In this document: piece by piece, positions 1 through 10,162 of the stretch
How positions within the stretch are numbered: the stretch's first letter is position 1
Layout: each line of letters starts with the position of its first letter
NCBI GenBank assembly: GCA_028716525.1
Contig: JAQUPQ010000009.1
Coordinates: forward strand, 1-64,000
Direction: 5' to 3'
Length of the DNA: 64,000 nucleotides
DNA from: Terriglobia bacterium
GTDB lineage: Bacteria > Acidobacteriota > Terriglobia > JAIQFV01
Notes under the pieces: model-generated
Told to the model about the DNA's origin: nothing
Seen by the model: only the letters and a program-made list of their open reading frames with translations
The model's database searches: none
Program-made: the position numbers and the translations under genes

Positions 1-2
1 GT

Positions 3-2735
3 GGAACCGGTTGTTCCGATCTCATGACGGGAGCCAGCACGGCGCAACTGGGAGGGACCGATTGCACAAACTCTCCCTGCGACAACTACTCATTGACGAT
101 TGTCTCAGCCAACACTGGCGACGTCGTGGATATCGCCATCACTTGGACGAATCCTGCCAATGACTTTGACTTGTATGTCTACGACTCCAAGGGGAACCTG
201 GTTGGATCGTCAACGGGTGGAGCCCCAGAAACGGAAGAGAAGGTTACGATTGCCGCCATCCCGGGAACTTACACGGTCACTACGCTGGAGTTTACAGTGG
301 TTGCAAGCAACTACACGGGAACCGTGAACTTGCATGCCGCCCCGGCCACAATCATTCCGGCATTCGTCACGGGCGGCGTTACGTTCAGTCCCAATGTAAC
401 CATCAAAGCCCCTGTGGCGGATCGCGATGGAGAGCCCAGTGACCGTGTGGACTTCCTCGGGAATGCCTACACCTCGGGAATTCGAGGCGTTCCCGCGGGC
501 GTGGATCTGTGGTGGTTCGATCTCAATCCGTCGTCTTCGACCTTTGATCCGCAGTTGCGGAATCCGGCTTATCGCGGTCAACCCGATTCTTTTCCGGAAT
601 CCTCGGTCCTCGATGTCGGTGCGGATGGTGGCGGCGATGTGGATTTGGCTGTCGGTTTTCAACCTCCCAGCATTACGACGAATGGAATACCTAATCTGAC
701 GGTGACAAGCTTGGTTGCTGCCAATGTGTCGTCGGCACGCTCTCAGGATACGGGTCTTACGTTTGAAAAGGATCCCAATGCTTCAACCATTCCCTCCGAT
801 GACCGTCAATGGGTGGAGGCCTTGGGTGGCGATGTGGTCTTCCTGAGTTATCGGGCACCCGTTCCTGCGACCGCCCTCTTTGTTGGAACTTCCACGGATG
901 GCGGGCTGACTTATCCAACCACCTCTATTGTCAGCACGGGTGGAAGCACCCCGGGCTATATATCCGTGGATCAGCAAAACCAGATCGTTTATGTCGGTCA
1001 CCACAACAGCTCCGCGATGTTTGTGAGTGCTGCGAAATTTGATTCCAACAATCCTCAGCTTCCGATGACCTTTTCGACGACCACCGTGGACAGCACCACC
1101 AGTCACGGCCATTTGTTCGATGTTGTGAAGGTCGGCCATGACGGCACCGTGTATGGGTTGTGGTCCAACGATCAAAATGTGTATCTCTCCTATTCTTTGG
1201 ATCATGGGCGAACTTGGAGCAACAAAATCCAGGTGAATAATCCCAACTTCGTGGTCAACGACCGTTTCGGAAATCCCCAAACAGTCAAGACCAACATCTT
1301 CCCCTGGATGGAAGCCGGCAGCGCGGGTCGTGTGGATATTGTTTGGTTTGGCACAACCGAGTCGACCAACGATGACAATGCCGATTGGAACGTGTTTTTC
1401 GCACAATCCCTGAACGCCAACACCTCTTCTCCCACGTTCCGCCAAGTGAAGGCCAGCGACCATTTCATTCATGCCGGAAATATCAGCGAGGGAGGTCTCA
1501 CCGGGACCGCCAACCGAAACCTTGCGGATTACTTCCAAGTGGCCTTGGACCCGCAAGGCGGGGCGTTCATCTCGTTTTCCGACGATCACAATGACTTTAG
1601 CGGCAACGTCTATGTGACACGGCAGTTGAGCGGGCCGAGCGCGTTCTCTGCGGCCAATGGAAACGGCACGGTGGCCACGGTGAAGCCGGCGCCGATCCCG
1701 ACTCAGGATCCGTCAGCTCCACAGGTTACGGACTTTGTTCATGATGCGGAAGCGTCGTTGTTGGGGCCTATCAACACCGACAGTCCGTATGACATCGCTT
1801 CCATCCGCTACGGTTGTGAAACGACAGTGGACGGGAACACTCTGATCACGGCGGCTATGAAAGTGTCTAACCTGAGCACGGTGCCGCCCCAAGCCAATTG
1901 GCGAATCAGCTTCACGGCCAATGCATTGGCTGGACTGGCGGACCGGGGAGATCAGTTCTTCCTGCAAGCCAGCACAGAAACTCAGACCCCCAGTTTCACT
2001 TATGGAACGGCCGTGCGCAATTCTGATGGCAGCACCACCTATACGACGCGCGGCAGTGCAGATGTGGGATTCTTTGATACCACCACGAATACGGTGAATA
2101 TCAAAGTAAATACCCAGGCGCTCAACATGTTTGCGAGCAAGCCCCTCGTAGCCGGGAGTTCCTTTATTGGGCTTCGGGGACGCGTGTTCTCGCTTCCGGT
2201 CTCCGTTCCTGCGGTGGGCACCATTCCGGTGATTCAAGACATCACTCGCGGCGGCTCCATTCCCATCGGAAGTCCGCTTCAAGGAGACTCCACGGCGGGG
2301 ATCGGCGAGACTTCCTTCAGCATTTCGCAGTGCGCGGGAGCCACCACCAATCCGCCGCCACCGCCTCCCCCGAGTGGCGAGCAAGAAGACACGGGAATTT
2401 CCGGCTCCGGGAGTATCAGTCCCAATGGCCAGGATGAGAAATTCGATTTCGAGGCTGACAATGTTCCCTCCGGTCATGTCCAATACCAGGATAAGGCCAA
2501 TAACATTGATCTGGTCAGCACATCCATGAGCTTCTTCCAGAGTTCGGGAGCCAATTGTATTTCCTTTGGAGGAACCGCGCGTGTCAACGGCAGCGCCGGA
2601 CATCTCTTCACCATCAACGCTTGCGATAATGGAGAGCCGGGTACGGGAACTGATTCGTTCTCTATTTCGATCGACAACAGCTACTCGCGGTCCGGAACAT
2701 TGACCAAGGGGAACATCGAGTTTCAAGACAAGTGA
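3..2735 (+). CDS. Large secreted BNR-repeat protein with PPC-like and post-COAP-like domains (5' partial)
   Basis: The reading frame is open to the left edge, so the true start and any signal peptide lie outside the window; the first in-frame ATG is at 24. Near the N-terminus is a beta-sandwich like the bacterial pre-peptidase C-terminal (PPC) domain, with the typical NDFDLYVYD stretch. The middle resembles a sialidase-type propeller with BNR/Asp-box motifs (STDGGLTYP and SLDHGRTWS). A proline run (seven P) links to a C-terminal beta domain like those called post-COAP, ending in GTLTKGNIEF. It is probably exported and binds or processes carbohydrate or protein outside the cell; catalytic residues were not identified. 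It is monocistronic and followed by a strong terminator. Confidence 0.8.
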   Translation, partial: GTGCSDLMTGASTAQLGGTDCTNSPCDNYSLTIVSANTGDVVDIAITWTNPANDFDLYVYDSKGNLVGSSTGGAPETEEKVTIAAIPGTYTVTTLEFTVVASNYTGTVNLHAAPATIIPAFVTGGVTFSPNVTIKAPVADRDGEPSDRVDFLGNAYTSGIRGVPAGVDLWWFDLNPSSSTFDPQLRNPAYRGQPDSFPESSVLDVGADGGGDVDLAVGFQPPSITTNGIPNLTVTSLVAANVSSARSQDTGLTFEKDPNASTIPSDDRQWVEALGGDVVFLSYRAPVPATALFVGTSTDGGLTYPTTSIVSTGGSTPGYISVDQQNQIVYVGHHNSSAMFVSAAKFDSNNPQLPMTFSTTTVDSTTSHGHLFDVVKVGHDGTVYGLWSNDQNVYLSYSLDHGRTWSNKIQVNNPNFVVNDRFGNPQTVKTNIFPWMEAGSAGRVDIVWFGTTESTNDDNADWNVFFAQSLNANTSSPTFRQVKASDHFIHAGNISEGGLTGTANRNLADYFQVALDPQGGAFISFSDDHNDFSGNVYVTRQLSGPSAFSAANGNGTVATVKPAPIPTQDPSAPQVTDFVHDAEASLLGPINTDSPYDIASIRYGCETTVDGNTLITAAMKVSNLSTVPPQANWRISFTANALAGLADRGDQFFLQASTETQTPSFTYGTAVRNSDGSTTYTTRGSADVGFFDTTTNTVNIKVNTQALNMFASKPLVAGSSFIGLRGRVFSLPVSVPAVGTIPVIQDITRGGSIPIGSPLQGDSTAGIGETSFSISQCAGATTNPPPPPPPSGEQEDTGISGSGSISPNGQDEKFDFEADNVPSGHVQYQDKANNIDLVSTSMSFFQSSGANCISFGGTARVNGSAGHLFTINACDNGEPGTGTDSFSISIDNSYSRSGTLTKGNIEFQDK

Positions 2736-2757
2736 AGAGCTCCTAGTTGCTCTGGTT

Positions 2758-2791
2758 GCCGGTCCGAGGTGATCCTCGGGCCGGCTTTTTT
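2758..2791 (+). terminator. Rho-independent terminator
   Basis: A 12-bp stem (GCCGGTCCGAGG pairing with CCTCGGGCCGGC, one G-T pair) has a 4-nt TGAT loop and is followed by six T. It begins 22 nt after the stop codon of the secreted protein. Confidence 0.9.
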
Positions 2792-2935
2792 GTTCATGAG
2801 ATTCAATGCGCACGGACAGGCTCTGATTTGCCGCGGTCGCACCTCGCAAGGCGGGGGCATAAAAATTGACAGGATATTCAAACATCCAAGGTTTCTAAAC
2901 TCGAGGCAATTCGTCATGGGGCGATGTCGCACTCA

Positions 2936-3091
2936 GGAGCATGAAAACAAATGATTCGGTCTTTGGACCACCGTTCACCGCAGAGACGCTGAGGTCGCCG
3001 AGACTGCGCAGAGAACCTTCCGGATGTTTTCTGAGCAAAAGACTATCCCCGGCACCTGACACCCGGCACCCGACACCTTTTTTCAGAGCAG
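2936..3091 (+). repeat. Dispersed repeat, copy 1 (about 150 bp)
   Basis: This segment is nearly identical to 33965-34113 in the same orientation. It starts at GGAGCATGAAAACAAATG and ends in TTTTTTCAGAGCAG. The main difference is a short insertion in the CCCGGCACC stretch near the end. It contains the common CACCGCAGAGACGCTGAGG motif, which recurs alone elsewhere in the window. An ATG-initiated frame runs through it, but conservation is of DNA, not of a protein. With the terminator at 2758-2791 this accounts for most of the gap 2736-3131; I see no gene there. Confidence 0.85.
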
Positions 3092-3131
3092 AAGGATTGA
3101 AGGAAAAAAGAGCCGGGATGACGCGGGGTCT

Positions 3132-4217
3132 TCAGCAAATTCTGGGAAGTTGCTCGCCACTGAGCATGTCAATGACGCGCGTGGCGCCAATGCGGCTTTT
3201 CATGGTCACAAGTCCGAGTGCAGTGGACGGTGAAGCGGACGCAGATTTCACCTCGCCAATGATGTTGGCAGATGCTCCTAGAGTGTGTTGTCGCATGACT
3301 TTCAGGGCTCGTTCGGCATCCTGTGGCGCCACAAAAGTGACAAGCCGTCCTTCGTTGGCCACATACAACGGATCAAAACCAAGAATCTCGCATGCTCCGC
3401 GCACTTGTTCGTCGACGGGGATGGAAGCTTCCTCGATTTCAATTGTTCTTCCGGAAGCCTCGGCAATCTCTACCAAGGCGCTCCCTAAGCCGCCCCGTGT
3501 GAGGTCGCGCAGGCAGTGAATTTCCACTCCTCCCGTGATCAAAGCTTGTACCAAGCCGACCAAGGGAGCGCAGTCGCTTTCAATCGTGGTTTCAAATTCC
3601 AATCCTTCACGCGCCGCCATGATGGCAATGCCATGCCGTCCGATATCGCCGCTGAGGAGCACGGCATCGCCCGGGCGAACATTTTGCGGAGTAATGCTCA
3701 GAGAGTGTTCGATGATTCCAATTCCCGAGGTGTTGATAAAAACCCCGTCGCCTTTGCCGCGGTCGACCACCTTGGTATCGCCTGTGACAATTTGAACTCC
3801 GGCCTCTTTCGCGGCCTGTTGCATGGCCTGAGCAATCCGCCACAACACGTTCATCTCCAGTCCTTCTTCAAGAATGAAGCCTGCACTCAGATACAGAGGT
3901 TGTGCACCGCTCATAGCCAAATCGTTGACCGTTCCGTTGATCGCGAGTGTTCCAATGTTTCCGCCGGGGAAAAAGAGCGGATGAACAACGTAAGAATCTG
4001 TCGTAAAAGCCAGCCGTGGCCTTTCTCCGGAGGTGAAATGGGCGAAGACAATGACGGCCGAGTCATGGCGAGTTTCCAGAATGGGGTTGTGAAGAGCCGC
4101 CATGAACATTTTTTCAATCAGCTGGTGCATCAGCTTGCCCCCGCCGCCGTGGGCCAGAAGAACATAAGGATATTCGGTAAGGGAAATAGGGCAGGAAGAG
4201 GAGAAGTCAGTGTTCAT
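3132..4217 (-). CDS. hypE: [NiFe]-hydrogenase maturation protein HypE
   Basis: HypE dehydrates the carbamoyl group, loaded by HypF on its C-terminal cysteine, to a thiocyanate and passes the cyanide to iron on HypC-HypD. The 361-residue protein has the N-terminal glycine run HGGGG (about residues 23-27) of the AIR-synthase-like ATP-binding fold and ends in the diagnostic PRIC, so the acceptor cysteine is the last residue. It is the last hyp gene on this strand, separated from hypD by about 300 bp of repeat sequence, so it may be transcribed by read-through or from its own promoter. The ATG start has no clear ribosome site. It is distinct from the related selenophosphate synthetase SelD because of PRIC. 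Confidence 0.95.
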   Translation of the reverse strand: MNTDFSSSCPISLTEYPYVLLAHGGGGKLMHQLIEKMFMAALHNPILETRHDSAVIVFAHFTSGERPRLAFTTDSYVVHPLFFPGGNIGTLAINGTVNDLAMSGAQPLYLSAGFILEEGLEMNVLWRIAQAMQQAAKEAGVQIVTGDTKVVDRGKGDGVFINTSGIGIIEHSLSITPQNVRPGDAVLLSGDIGRHGIAIMAAREGLEFETTIESDCAPLVGLVQALITGGVEIHCLRDLTRGGLGSALVEIAEASGRTIEIEEASIPVDEQVRGACEILGFDPLYVANEGRLVTFVAPQDAERALKVMRQHTLGASANIIGEVKSASASPSTALGLVTMKSRIGATRVIDMLSGEQLPRIC

Positions 4218-4255
4218 GGTTTTATCCGGTTTGTTGCTCCAAAATGCGCAGGAAC

Positions 4256-4495
4256 GTTTTATTGAACCCCCTCAGGGTTCGGATCCAGACTTGCTCCACG
4301 ACCGAGGGCTGCCAAGAGCGCAACCCTGGGCTATTGAAGACGTCCCCTTCAGGGACGAGCCGCGATTTGGTTCAATCCCATCCAGCCAAACTCGGCTCCT
4401 CGACTACGATCACTTATCATGAGTAACTTCCTAAAAATAAATTGATTGTATTCTGCGAATTCTCTGCGCCCTCTGCGTCTCGGCGGTGAATAGGC
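4256..4495. repeat. Composite of two dispersed repeat families between hypE and hypD
   Basis: Bases 4256-4390 hold the element with CAACCCTGGGCTATTGAAGA and CGTCCCCTTCAGGGACG, found in opposite orientation at about 38140-38265 and in pieces at 34187-34300. Bases 4452-4490 hold TCTCTGCGCCCTCTGCGTC followed by TCGGCGGTGAA, the common motif also seen at 2976-3012, 36056-36093, 38040-38078 and 43098-43140. The gap 4218-4514 contains no gene that I can see. The last codons of hypD run close to this repeat. Confidence 0.7.
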
Positions 4496-4514
4496 CCGAG
4501 TGAGCGAACCATAT

Positions 4515-5663
4515 TCATGTGCTGCGTTGCTCTGATCCGTCGGAGCTTGGGCGGTTGGACGCCATCCTCCGGTATCGAAAATACGCCGCGCAGGCGCCTT
4601 CCGAAGAAACCATGGGGGCGCCGAGAGGGCGTTCCGGTGTGCATCTCGTACCGAAAACCAAGCATTCATGCGGCTTCTTGACGCCTTGCAGCACCAGCCC
4701 GGCAATGCAATCGAGCGAATCGGCAACGGTCCATTCGGTTACGCCGAATACCTTCTCGGCGTCGTAGGCGGCATATTTTTGCCGCAATCGCAAACCGCTC
4801 CGCGCAATTTCTCCAATGCCCCGCCAGGCTCGCGGAACAACTTCAAACACCTCCTGAATAATCTCTTGGGCCGGCTCGTTTCCGGCGGGCCGCACAGCTC
4901 GAGTGTATTGGTTCTCCACTTGCGCACGCCCTTCCTCCAATTGTTTGACGCAGAGAAGAACGCCTTGCAATATGTCGAGCGGTTCGAAGCCCGTTACGAC
5001 GATGGGGACGTGGTACTTCCGCGCCAGCGGTTCGTATTCGTGAATTCCCATCACTGTGCACACATGTCCTGCCGCCAAAAAACCTTGGACGCGATTGCCG
5101 GGAGACGACAAAATCGCTTCCATCGCCGGCGGCACCAACACATGAGAAACCAGCATAGAAAAGTTATTCAGTCCTTGTTCGTGAGCTTGGAGGACGGCCA
5201 TGGCGTTGGCTGGAGCCGTGGTTTCAAAGCCCACCGCAAAGAAAACCACGCTTTTGTTTGGATTTTGTTGTGCTATTTTCAAGCAGTCGAGCGGCGAATA
5301 CACCATACGGATATCGGCGCCCTGGGCTTTGACAGACAGCAAATTCGCGGGTTTGGTTCCATCCCCGACTTGCGCGGGTACACGGAGCATGTCGCCAAAA
5401 GAGCAAAGAATGGTGTTGGGACGACCGGCAATTTCAATGGCTTTCTGAATCATTTCGGCGGGAGTTACGCACACCGGGCATCCCGGGCCATGGACTAAAG
5501 TCACGTTCGACGGCAAAAACTCGTCGATTCCAAATTTGATGATGGAATGCGTTTGACCTCCGCACACCTCCATCAAGGTCCAAGGTCGGGTGGTGAGTCG
5601 ACGAAGGGATCGAGCCATCGCTTGGACAGCCTCGCCGTCACGATATTCATCCAAAAACTTCAT
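4515..5663 (-). CDS. hypD: [NiFe]-hydrogenase maturation protein HypD
   Basis: HypD is the Fe-S scaffold on which, with HypC, the Fe(CN)2CO unit is built. Family cysteines are visible: C34 in [10 protein letters not shown]62 and C65 in GPGCPVCV, and a C-terminal group in [10 protein letters not shown] and SEGACAAYF, which hold the [4Fe-4S] cluster. The start at 5663 ([10 protein letters not shown]) is the usual HypD start and has GGAGG six bases upstream; the frame itself runs nine codons further. The stretch after the last conserved cysteines looks lengthened beside repeat DNA. It follows hypC by 39 bp in the same operon. Confidence 0.96.
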   Translation of the reverse strand: MKFLDEYRDGEAVQAMARSLRRLTTRPWTLMEVCGGQTHSIIKFGIDEFLPSNVTLVHGPGCPVCVTPAEMIQKAIEIAGRPNTILCSFGDMLRVPAQVGDGTKPANLLSVKAQGADIRMVYSPLDCLKIAQQNPNKSVVFFAVGFETTAPANAMAVLQAHEQGLNNFSMLVSHVLVPPAMEAILSSPGNRVQGFLAAGHVCTVMGIHEYEPLARKYHVPIVVTGFEPLDILQGVLLCVKQLEEGRAQVENQYTRAVRPAGNEPAQEIIQEVFEVVPRAWRGIGEIARSGLRLRQKYAAYDAEKVFGVTEWTVADSLDCIAGLVLQGVKKPHECLVFGTRCTPERPLGAPMVSSEGACAAYFRYRRMASNRPSSDGSEQRST

Positions 5664-5702
5664 GCGATGCCTCCAACCATGGCCAGGCATTTCAGCAAGA
5701 CA

Positions 5703-5951
5703 TCAGGTTTCCTGCAGTTCCTTCAATTCGTCCATCTCCGCCAGATACTCAAAAATCTGGTTGGCGGCCTGTTCATCGATGATGCCGATCGCAAACCCGA
5801 CGTGAACCAGGAGGAAGTCTCCAACTTTGGCTTCGGGAACGCAGGCCAAGTTGACCTGTTTGATAATTCCGCCGAAACTGACTCTTCCTGTGCGAATGAG
5901 CGGCGCGTTGTTGTCGATGCTTTTGAGCTGCCCTGGAACGGCTAAACACAT
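5703..5951 (-). CDS. hypC: Hydrogenase maturation chaperone HypC
   Basis: This 82-residue OB-fold chaperone carries iron ligands with HypD and delivers the Fe(CN)2CO unit to the large subunit HydA. The start MCLAVPG contains the essential cysteine 2, which is exposed after methionine removal. The reading frame overlaps the end of hypF by 10 bp, so the genes are translationally coupled. Length and sequence are typical. A single hypC fits the single hydrogenase seen here. Confidence 0.96.
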   Translation of the reverse strand: MCLAVPGQLKSIDNNAPLIRTGRVSFGGIIKQVNLACVPEAKVGDFLLVHVGFAIGIIDEQAANQIFEYLAEMDELKELQET

Positions 5952-8350
5952 ACAAGTTTCTCTTTTCGAATTTGATGCAAGGCCACGGCCATTTGGCCCA
6001 AGGCGATTCCACCGTCATTGGGTGGGACTCGTTGATGCCAGTAAGGCTGAAATCCCTCTGCTCGCAACCGTCCCACTGCTTGTTCCATTAACACCCGATT
6101 TTGAAAACAGCCGCCGCTCAGCACGACGCGAGGTCGCTTGGCGCGTTGGGCTGCGGCTACAATCATCTCAGCAAGAGTCTGATGAAATCGCGCAGCCACG
6201 GCTTCAACCGTAGCGTGGGGAATTTCCTTCAGAATGTTTTTGATCATCGGTTCCCAATCCAACCAGTACTCGGGCAGGGCGTCTGAATCAGCTGCACGAT
6301 GGGGAGGACGCGAAATAGAACCGCCGTGCTGCGGATCAAGGAACCGGAAAGGATAGGCGTTTGCCGGTTCCTTTTCGTCGACCCGAAACTCCAGGTCCAT
6401 GGCGGCTTGACCTTCGAAGCTGATGCGCTGACGCACATCCAACAGGGAAGCGACTGCGTCAAACAATCGGCCGGCGCTTGTTGTGACCGGGCAGTTCACA
6501 TTCTGTGAAAGCATCTGTCCTATCAGATGCCGGTCTGGGGGTGAAAAACTCCCAATTGGAACGAGATGTTCGTGCTTAAGAACATCTTCATGAAAGATTT
6601 CCCACAACAATCCAAAAGCGGTGCGACGAGGTTCCTTGATCGCGGCCGTACCTCCGGGCAGTCGAAACGGGCGTAGAGACCCCACGCGTCGAAAGCCCCC
6701 GTTCTCGACCAAAAGAAATTCTCCGCCCCAGATCGTGCCGTCTTGACCCCACCCGGTGCCGTCCCAAGCTACCCCCAAGACCGGACCTTCAATTTGGTTT
6801 TCAGCCATACAGGCGGCGACGTGCGCGAAATGATGCTGAACGGCCAGAGGTTGGGACGTGTTCTTCTTTGCGAATTGAGTGGAAAGATAATCGGGGTGGG
6901 GGTCGGATGCGATGCGCTCTGCAGAAATCCCATAGAGTCTTTGAAGGTCACTCACCACGGTTTGAAACGTTTCGAGCGACTCGGCCGTTTCCAAATCTCC
7001 AATGTGCTGGCTGAGGAAGACATTGCCATCACCTGAAGTAACGGCCACAGTGTTTTTCAAATGGCCGCCAACCGCCAGAATCGGGGTGCGGGGTTCCGAA
7101 TCGTTATTCCGGGGACCATCAGACGCATGTTCCTTCGAGGTTTCTGAAAGGATTCGAACGGGCAGTGGCGCATATCCGCGGCTTCGGCGCAACACGAGTT
7201 CGCGCTCCAGCACCACGCGGACGACGGAATCATCGGCGTGCCGTACGATGGGCCTGTCATGAATCAAGAAGAAGTCCGCAATGTCATGCAATCGGTGCAC
7301 GGCTTCTTGTTCGTCAATGCAGAGGGGTTCGTCGGAGAGATTTCCGCTGGTGGCCACGATGGGGAATTGAACCTCATGCATCAGGAGATGATGAAGCGGT
7401 GTATAAGGCAGCATGACGCCAAAGTACGGATTCCGGGGTGCCACTGAAGGAGCAACAGGATATTTTGTCGAGCGCGGGTCGGATGTCTTGCGCTTCAGCA
7501 AAACAATGGGCGACTCGGGTGACTGCAGCAGCCTTTGCTCGAGCGGTGAGACCGTGCACAATTCCAGGATCGAAGCCAGATCAGGAAACATCAGTGCCAG
7601 CGGTTTCTCTTCGCGGTGCTTTCGCCGGCGCAGTCGTTCGATGGCCTCGTGATTGCATGCGTCAGTCAGTAACTGAAATCCTCCCAACCCTTTCAAGGCC
7701 ACAATGCGACCTTCACGAATGGCTTGGACGGCACTCTCCAAGGCTTGGTGGTGCGAAGAGAGGGGTTCTCCCCGGGCACCCCAAAATTCCAAATGAGGAC
7801 CGCACAAGGTGCAGGCATTCGGTTGAGCATGGAAGCGTCGGTCATGAGGGTCGTCATACTCACGCCGGCATTGCTCACACATCCGGAATCGTTTCATGGA
7901 GGTGTTTTCGCGGTCGTAGGGCAGCGATTCGATCAGTGTGAATCGAGGACCGCACTGGGTGCAGTTAGTGAAAGGGTAGCGGTAGCGGCGGTTGGAGGGA
8001 TCGAAAATTTCTCGGCGACACTCGTCGCAGGTGGCAATATCTGGAAGTATGAGCGCCTGCTTCGCCCCTTCCTGAGCGCTGGCGCGGATGCGGAATTCGG
8101 AGAAACCCAGGAGGTCCAGGTAAGAAAATTCCAAGCTTTGAATGGAAGCCAGCGGGGGTTTGTCCTTTTCAATTCTCAACAGAAAAGATTCGAGCGCCGA
8201 TCTTTCACCCTCGGCTTCAATGAAGACCCCTTGGGCAGAATTTGACACTCCACCCGCCAACCGGAGATCGGTGGCAAGGCGGTAAATAAAGGGTCGGAAG
8301 CCGACGCCTTGGACCGCACCCCGAATGATGACCTGTAATCGTTCTTTCAT
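5942..8350 (-). CDS. hypF: Carbamoyltransferase HypF
   Basis: HypF makes carbamoyl-adenylate from carbamoyl phosphate and ATP and loads it on HypE. All four parts of the 802-residue protein are visible: an acylphosphatase domain (residues 1-90, GAVQGVGFRPF); two zinc fingers with four CxxC pairs (CDEC, CTQC, CEQC, CTLC) at about 108-185; a YrdC-like nucleotide-binding domain; and a Kae1-like domain with HFAHVAACMAE and WDGTGWG. The start overlaps hypB by 4 bp (ATGA), showing coupling. Length is slightly over the usual 750-780. Confidence 0.97.
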   Translation of the reverse strand: MKERLQVIIRGAVQGVGFRPFIYRLATDLRLAGGVSNSAQGVFIEAEGERSALESFLLRIEKDKPPLASIQSLEFSYLDLLGFSEFRIRASAQEGAKQALILPDIATCDECRREIFDPSNRRYRYPFTNCTQCGPRFTLIESLPYDRENTSMKRFRMCEQCRREYDDPHDRRFHAQPNACTLCGPHLEFWGARGEPLSSHHQALESAVQAIREGRIVALKGLGGFQLLTDACNHEAIERLRRRKHREEKPLALMFPDLASILELCTVSPLEQRLLQSPESPIVLLKRKTSDPRSTKYPVAPSVAPRNPYFGVMLPYTPLHHLLMHEVQFPIVATSGNLSDEPLCIDEQEAVHRLHDIADFFLIHDRPIVRHADDSVVRVVLERELVLRRSRGYAPLPVRILSETSKEHASDGPRNNDSEPRTPILAVGGHLKNTVAVTSGDGNVFLSQHIGDLETAESLETFQTVVSDLQRLYGISAERIASDPHPDYLSTQFAKKNTSQPLAVQHHFAHVAACMAENQIEGPVLGVAWDGTGWGQDGTIWGGEFLLVENGGFRRVGSLRPFRLPGGTAAIKEPRRTAFGLLWEIFHEDVLKHEHLVPIGSFSPPDRHLIGQMLSQNVNCPVTTSAGRLFDAVASLLDVRQRISFEGQAAMDLEFRVDEKEPANAYPFRFLDPQHGGSISRPPHRAADSDALPEYWLDWEPMIKNILKEIPHATVEAVAARFHQTLAEMIVAAAQRAKRPRVVLSGGCFQNRVLMEQAVGRLRAEGFQPYWHQRVPPNDGGIALGQMAVALHQIRKEKLVCV

Positions 8351-9003
8351 GGGTGCACAGGTACTTTTTGAGCCAGCCAGTCACACCATTGGGAGATCCC
8401 GGCTCGAGTCGTGCAGGAAGTCTCAAATATTTTCAGCGACGGATTGATCTGGAGCGCATTTTGCTTCAGGTCTTCGAGATGGCAATTTACATACGGCAGA
8501 AGATCCACCTTGTTGATCACGAGGGCCCCGGAGTTTCGAAACATGGCCGGATATTTCAAAGGCTTGTCGTCTCCTTCGGTGGTGCTCATGAGGACGACCT
8601 TCATGGTCTCTCCGAGATCGTAGTTGGCCGGACAAACCAGATTGCCGACGTTTTCGATGATCAACAGATCGACGCTTTTCAAATCAAAATTGGTAAGGGC
8701 GTTTTTGACCAGATTAGCTTCGAGATGGCATCCGCCATTAGTCACAATCTGAACTACTGGGATGTGATATCGCGCCAAACGCTGCGCGTCGTAATCTGTC
8801 TGCACATCGCCTTCAATGACGGCGAGTCTCTTCTTGGACCCGAGGTGTTCGATCGTCCGCTCCAAAAGGCTGGTTTTGCCGGAGCCCGGCGAGCTGACCA
8901 TGTTGACGACGAAAAGACGATGACCGGAAAAAAGCTCGCGGTTTTGTGCGGCGAGGGTATCGTTTTTCTCAAGAACCTTACGCTCAATGGTGATGACGCT
9001 CAT
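8347..9003 (-). CDS. hypB: Hydrogenase/urease nickel-insertion GTPase HypB
   Basis: HypB is a SIMIBI-class GTPase that inserts nickel into the hydrogenase large subunit together with HypA. The P-loop SSPGSGKTS is at residues 37-45, with IEGDVQTDYDA and later NKVDLLPY as G-protein motifs. The N-terminus begins directly with the core and lacks both the histidine-rich nickel store and the CxxCGC motif of some HypB proteins, so this form probably does not store nickel. It overlaps hypA and hypF by 4 bp each. Confidence 0.97.
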   Translation of the reverse strand: MSVITIERKVLEKNDTLAAQNRELFSGHRLFVVNMVSSPGSGKTSLLERTIEHLGSKKRLAVIEGDVQTDYDAQRLARYHIPVVQIVTNGGCHLEANLVKNALTNFDLKSVDLLIIENVGNLVCPANYDLGETMKVVLMSTTEGDDKPLKYPAMFRNSGALVINKVDLLPYVNCHLEDLKQNALQINPSLKIFETSCTTRAGISQWCDWLAQKVPVHP

Positions 9004-9362
9004 GCAACCTCAACTTTCTCGTCGGCCAATTCCACTTCCACCACTTGCAACTCTCGCCCCGAAAGCACCTCCAAATCCGAAGAGCTGCAAGAGGGACATG
9101 CAAAGACATAGTCCTCCACCCGGAAATCGTTTCCGCAGGTCTTGCAATTGGCCATGACGGGAACGGATTCAATCTCAAGCTTCGCGCCGCCCATCGTTGT
9201 GTCGGAGATAAGCACACTGAAGCAGAATTCCAGCGAATCAGTGACCACACCGGCCATCTCTCCTATTTTCAGGCGGACACATTTCACCGGCGGGGCAGGT
9301 TCAGGCGGGAGGCTTTGCTGGACGATCTCAAGAATATTTTGCGCGATGGAGAGCTCGTGCAT
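9000..9362 (-). CDS. hypA: Nickel metallochaperone HypA
   Basis: HypA binds nickel through its N-terminus (MHELS, histidine 2) and passes it on with HypB. The structural zinc site is visible as C73/C76 and C89/C92. At 120 residues the length is normal. It is the first gene of the hypABFCDE operon; the next gene upstream on this strand, the maturation protease, is 800 bp away across repeat-rich DNA, so hypA probably has its own promoter, which I could not pinpoint. Confidence 0.95.
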   Translation of the reverse strand: MHELSIAQNILEIVQQSLPPEPAPPVKCVRLKIGEMAGVVTDSLEFCFSVLISDTTMGGAKLEIESVPVMANCKTCGNDFRVEDYVFACPSCSSSDLEVLSGRELQVVEVELADEKVEVA

Positions 9363-10162
9363 GGCGGATCGTTCTCAGACGGGTAATTTAGCCCGTTGGA
9401 GAGGACCAAGCAATGGATATTTTGGAGTGCGGCTTTTGGGGTGCGCCGGCAATCCCGTCCTGCCCTGCGGGAGGAGCGAAGCCTCTGTCGGTTGTCACAT
9501 TGAAAGAGAGCACGGAAAAACAGGAGTGTCGAAGCAAGAAGTAGGAAGCCGCCATCCAGAGCGCCGCCGAAGGCGGCGCACTCCAAGATTGGTAGCCCCG
9601 CCCGTTCTTTAGGGCGGGGGTAGTTAGACCCAAATCGCACCAATACCTCCCTCTCACCCAAGGCGGGCATCGAGAGCTGCCACTCTCAGAACGTGTCCTG
9701 CCGCGACAAGCCAACCACGCTTGGGGGTGCCGCATCTCCTTTTGACGTCGCGAAGAAATCCTTCGGCCCTCTGAGCGATAGTCCCGAGCGTTAGCTGTGC
9801 GAGAGAAGACTTTTTCGGATGAAGTCCCGAAGGGACGATGTTTAGTAGCCCGGAGCGCCAGCTCCGGGAAATGATCGGTCATCCGCGTTGAGCCCCGCAG
9901 GGGCGACGTTCTTCATTTCGTCCAAAGTAAGGGCTCAAGGAAGGGCAGACTGAATATGAATATGCGATAGAGACGACTCACTTGGTACTGCCACAAAGAC
10001 AATGTCGCCCCCTCCGGGCTGGAATGAATGCGTCCTGTTTTCTGAGGATCGTCATGAAGGAAGAGAGGTAAGAAGGAGAAGGACAACTAATGTCAAAAAA
10101 TACGCTGCCCCATCCAAAGCTCCGACTCGTCGGAGCACTCCCAAAGCTGGACTCCCATCTGA
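9363..10162. repeat. Gene-free gap with short hairpin repeats
   Basis: No coding frame here is convincing. The stretch holds several short palindromes: TAGCCCCGCCCGTTCTTTAG followed by GGCGGGG at about 9591-9620 (a near copy is at 49686-49725), CCCGGAGC-gcca-GCTCCGGG at about 9850, and GAGCCCCGCAGGGGCGACG at about 9891. They look like REP-type extragenic repeats of the family seen at 34187-34620. Confidence 0.55.

Noticed and set aside
783-1589. 268-codon open frame on the minus strand
   Set aside because: Antisense shadow of the secreted BNR protein; composition is unlike a protein and the plus frame has clear domains.
1713-2885. 390-codon minus-strand frame
   Set aside because: Overlaps the secreted protein and its terminator; low-complexity, Arg/Gly/Ser-rich shadow.
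3132-4217. SelD (selenophosphate synthetase) as product
   Set aside because: The related HypE is indicated by the C-terminal PRIC and the hyp context.
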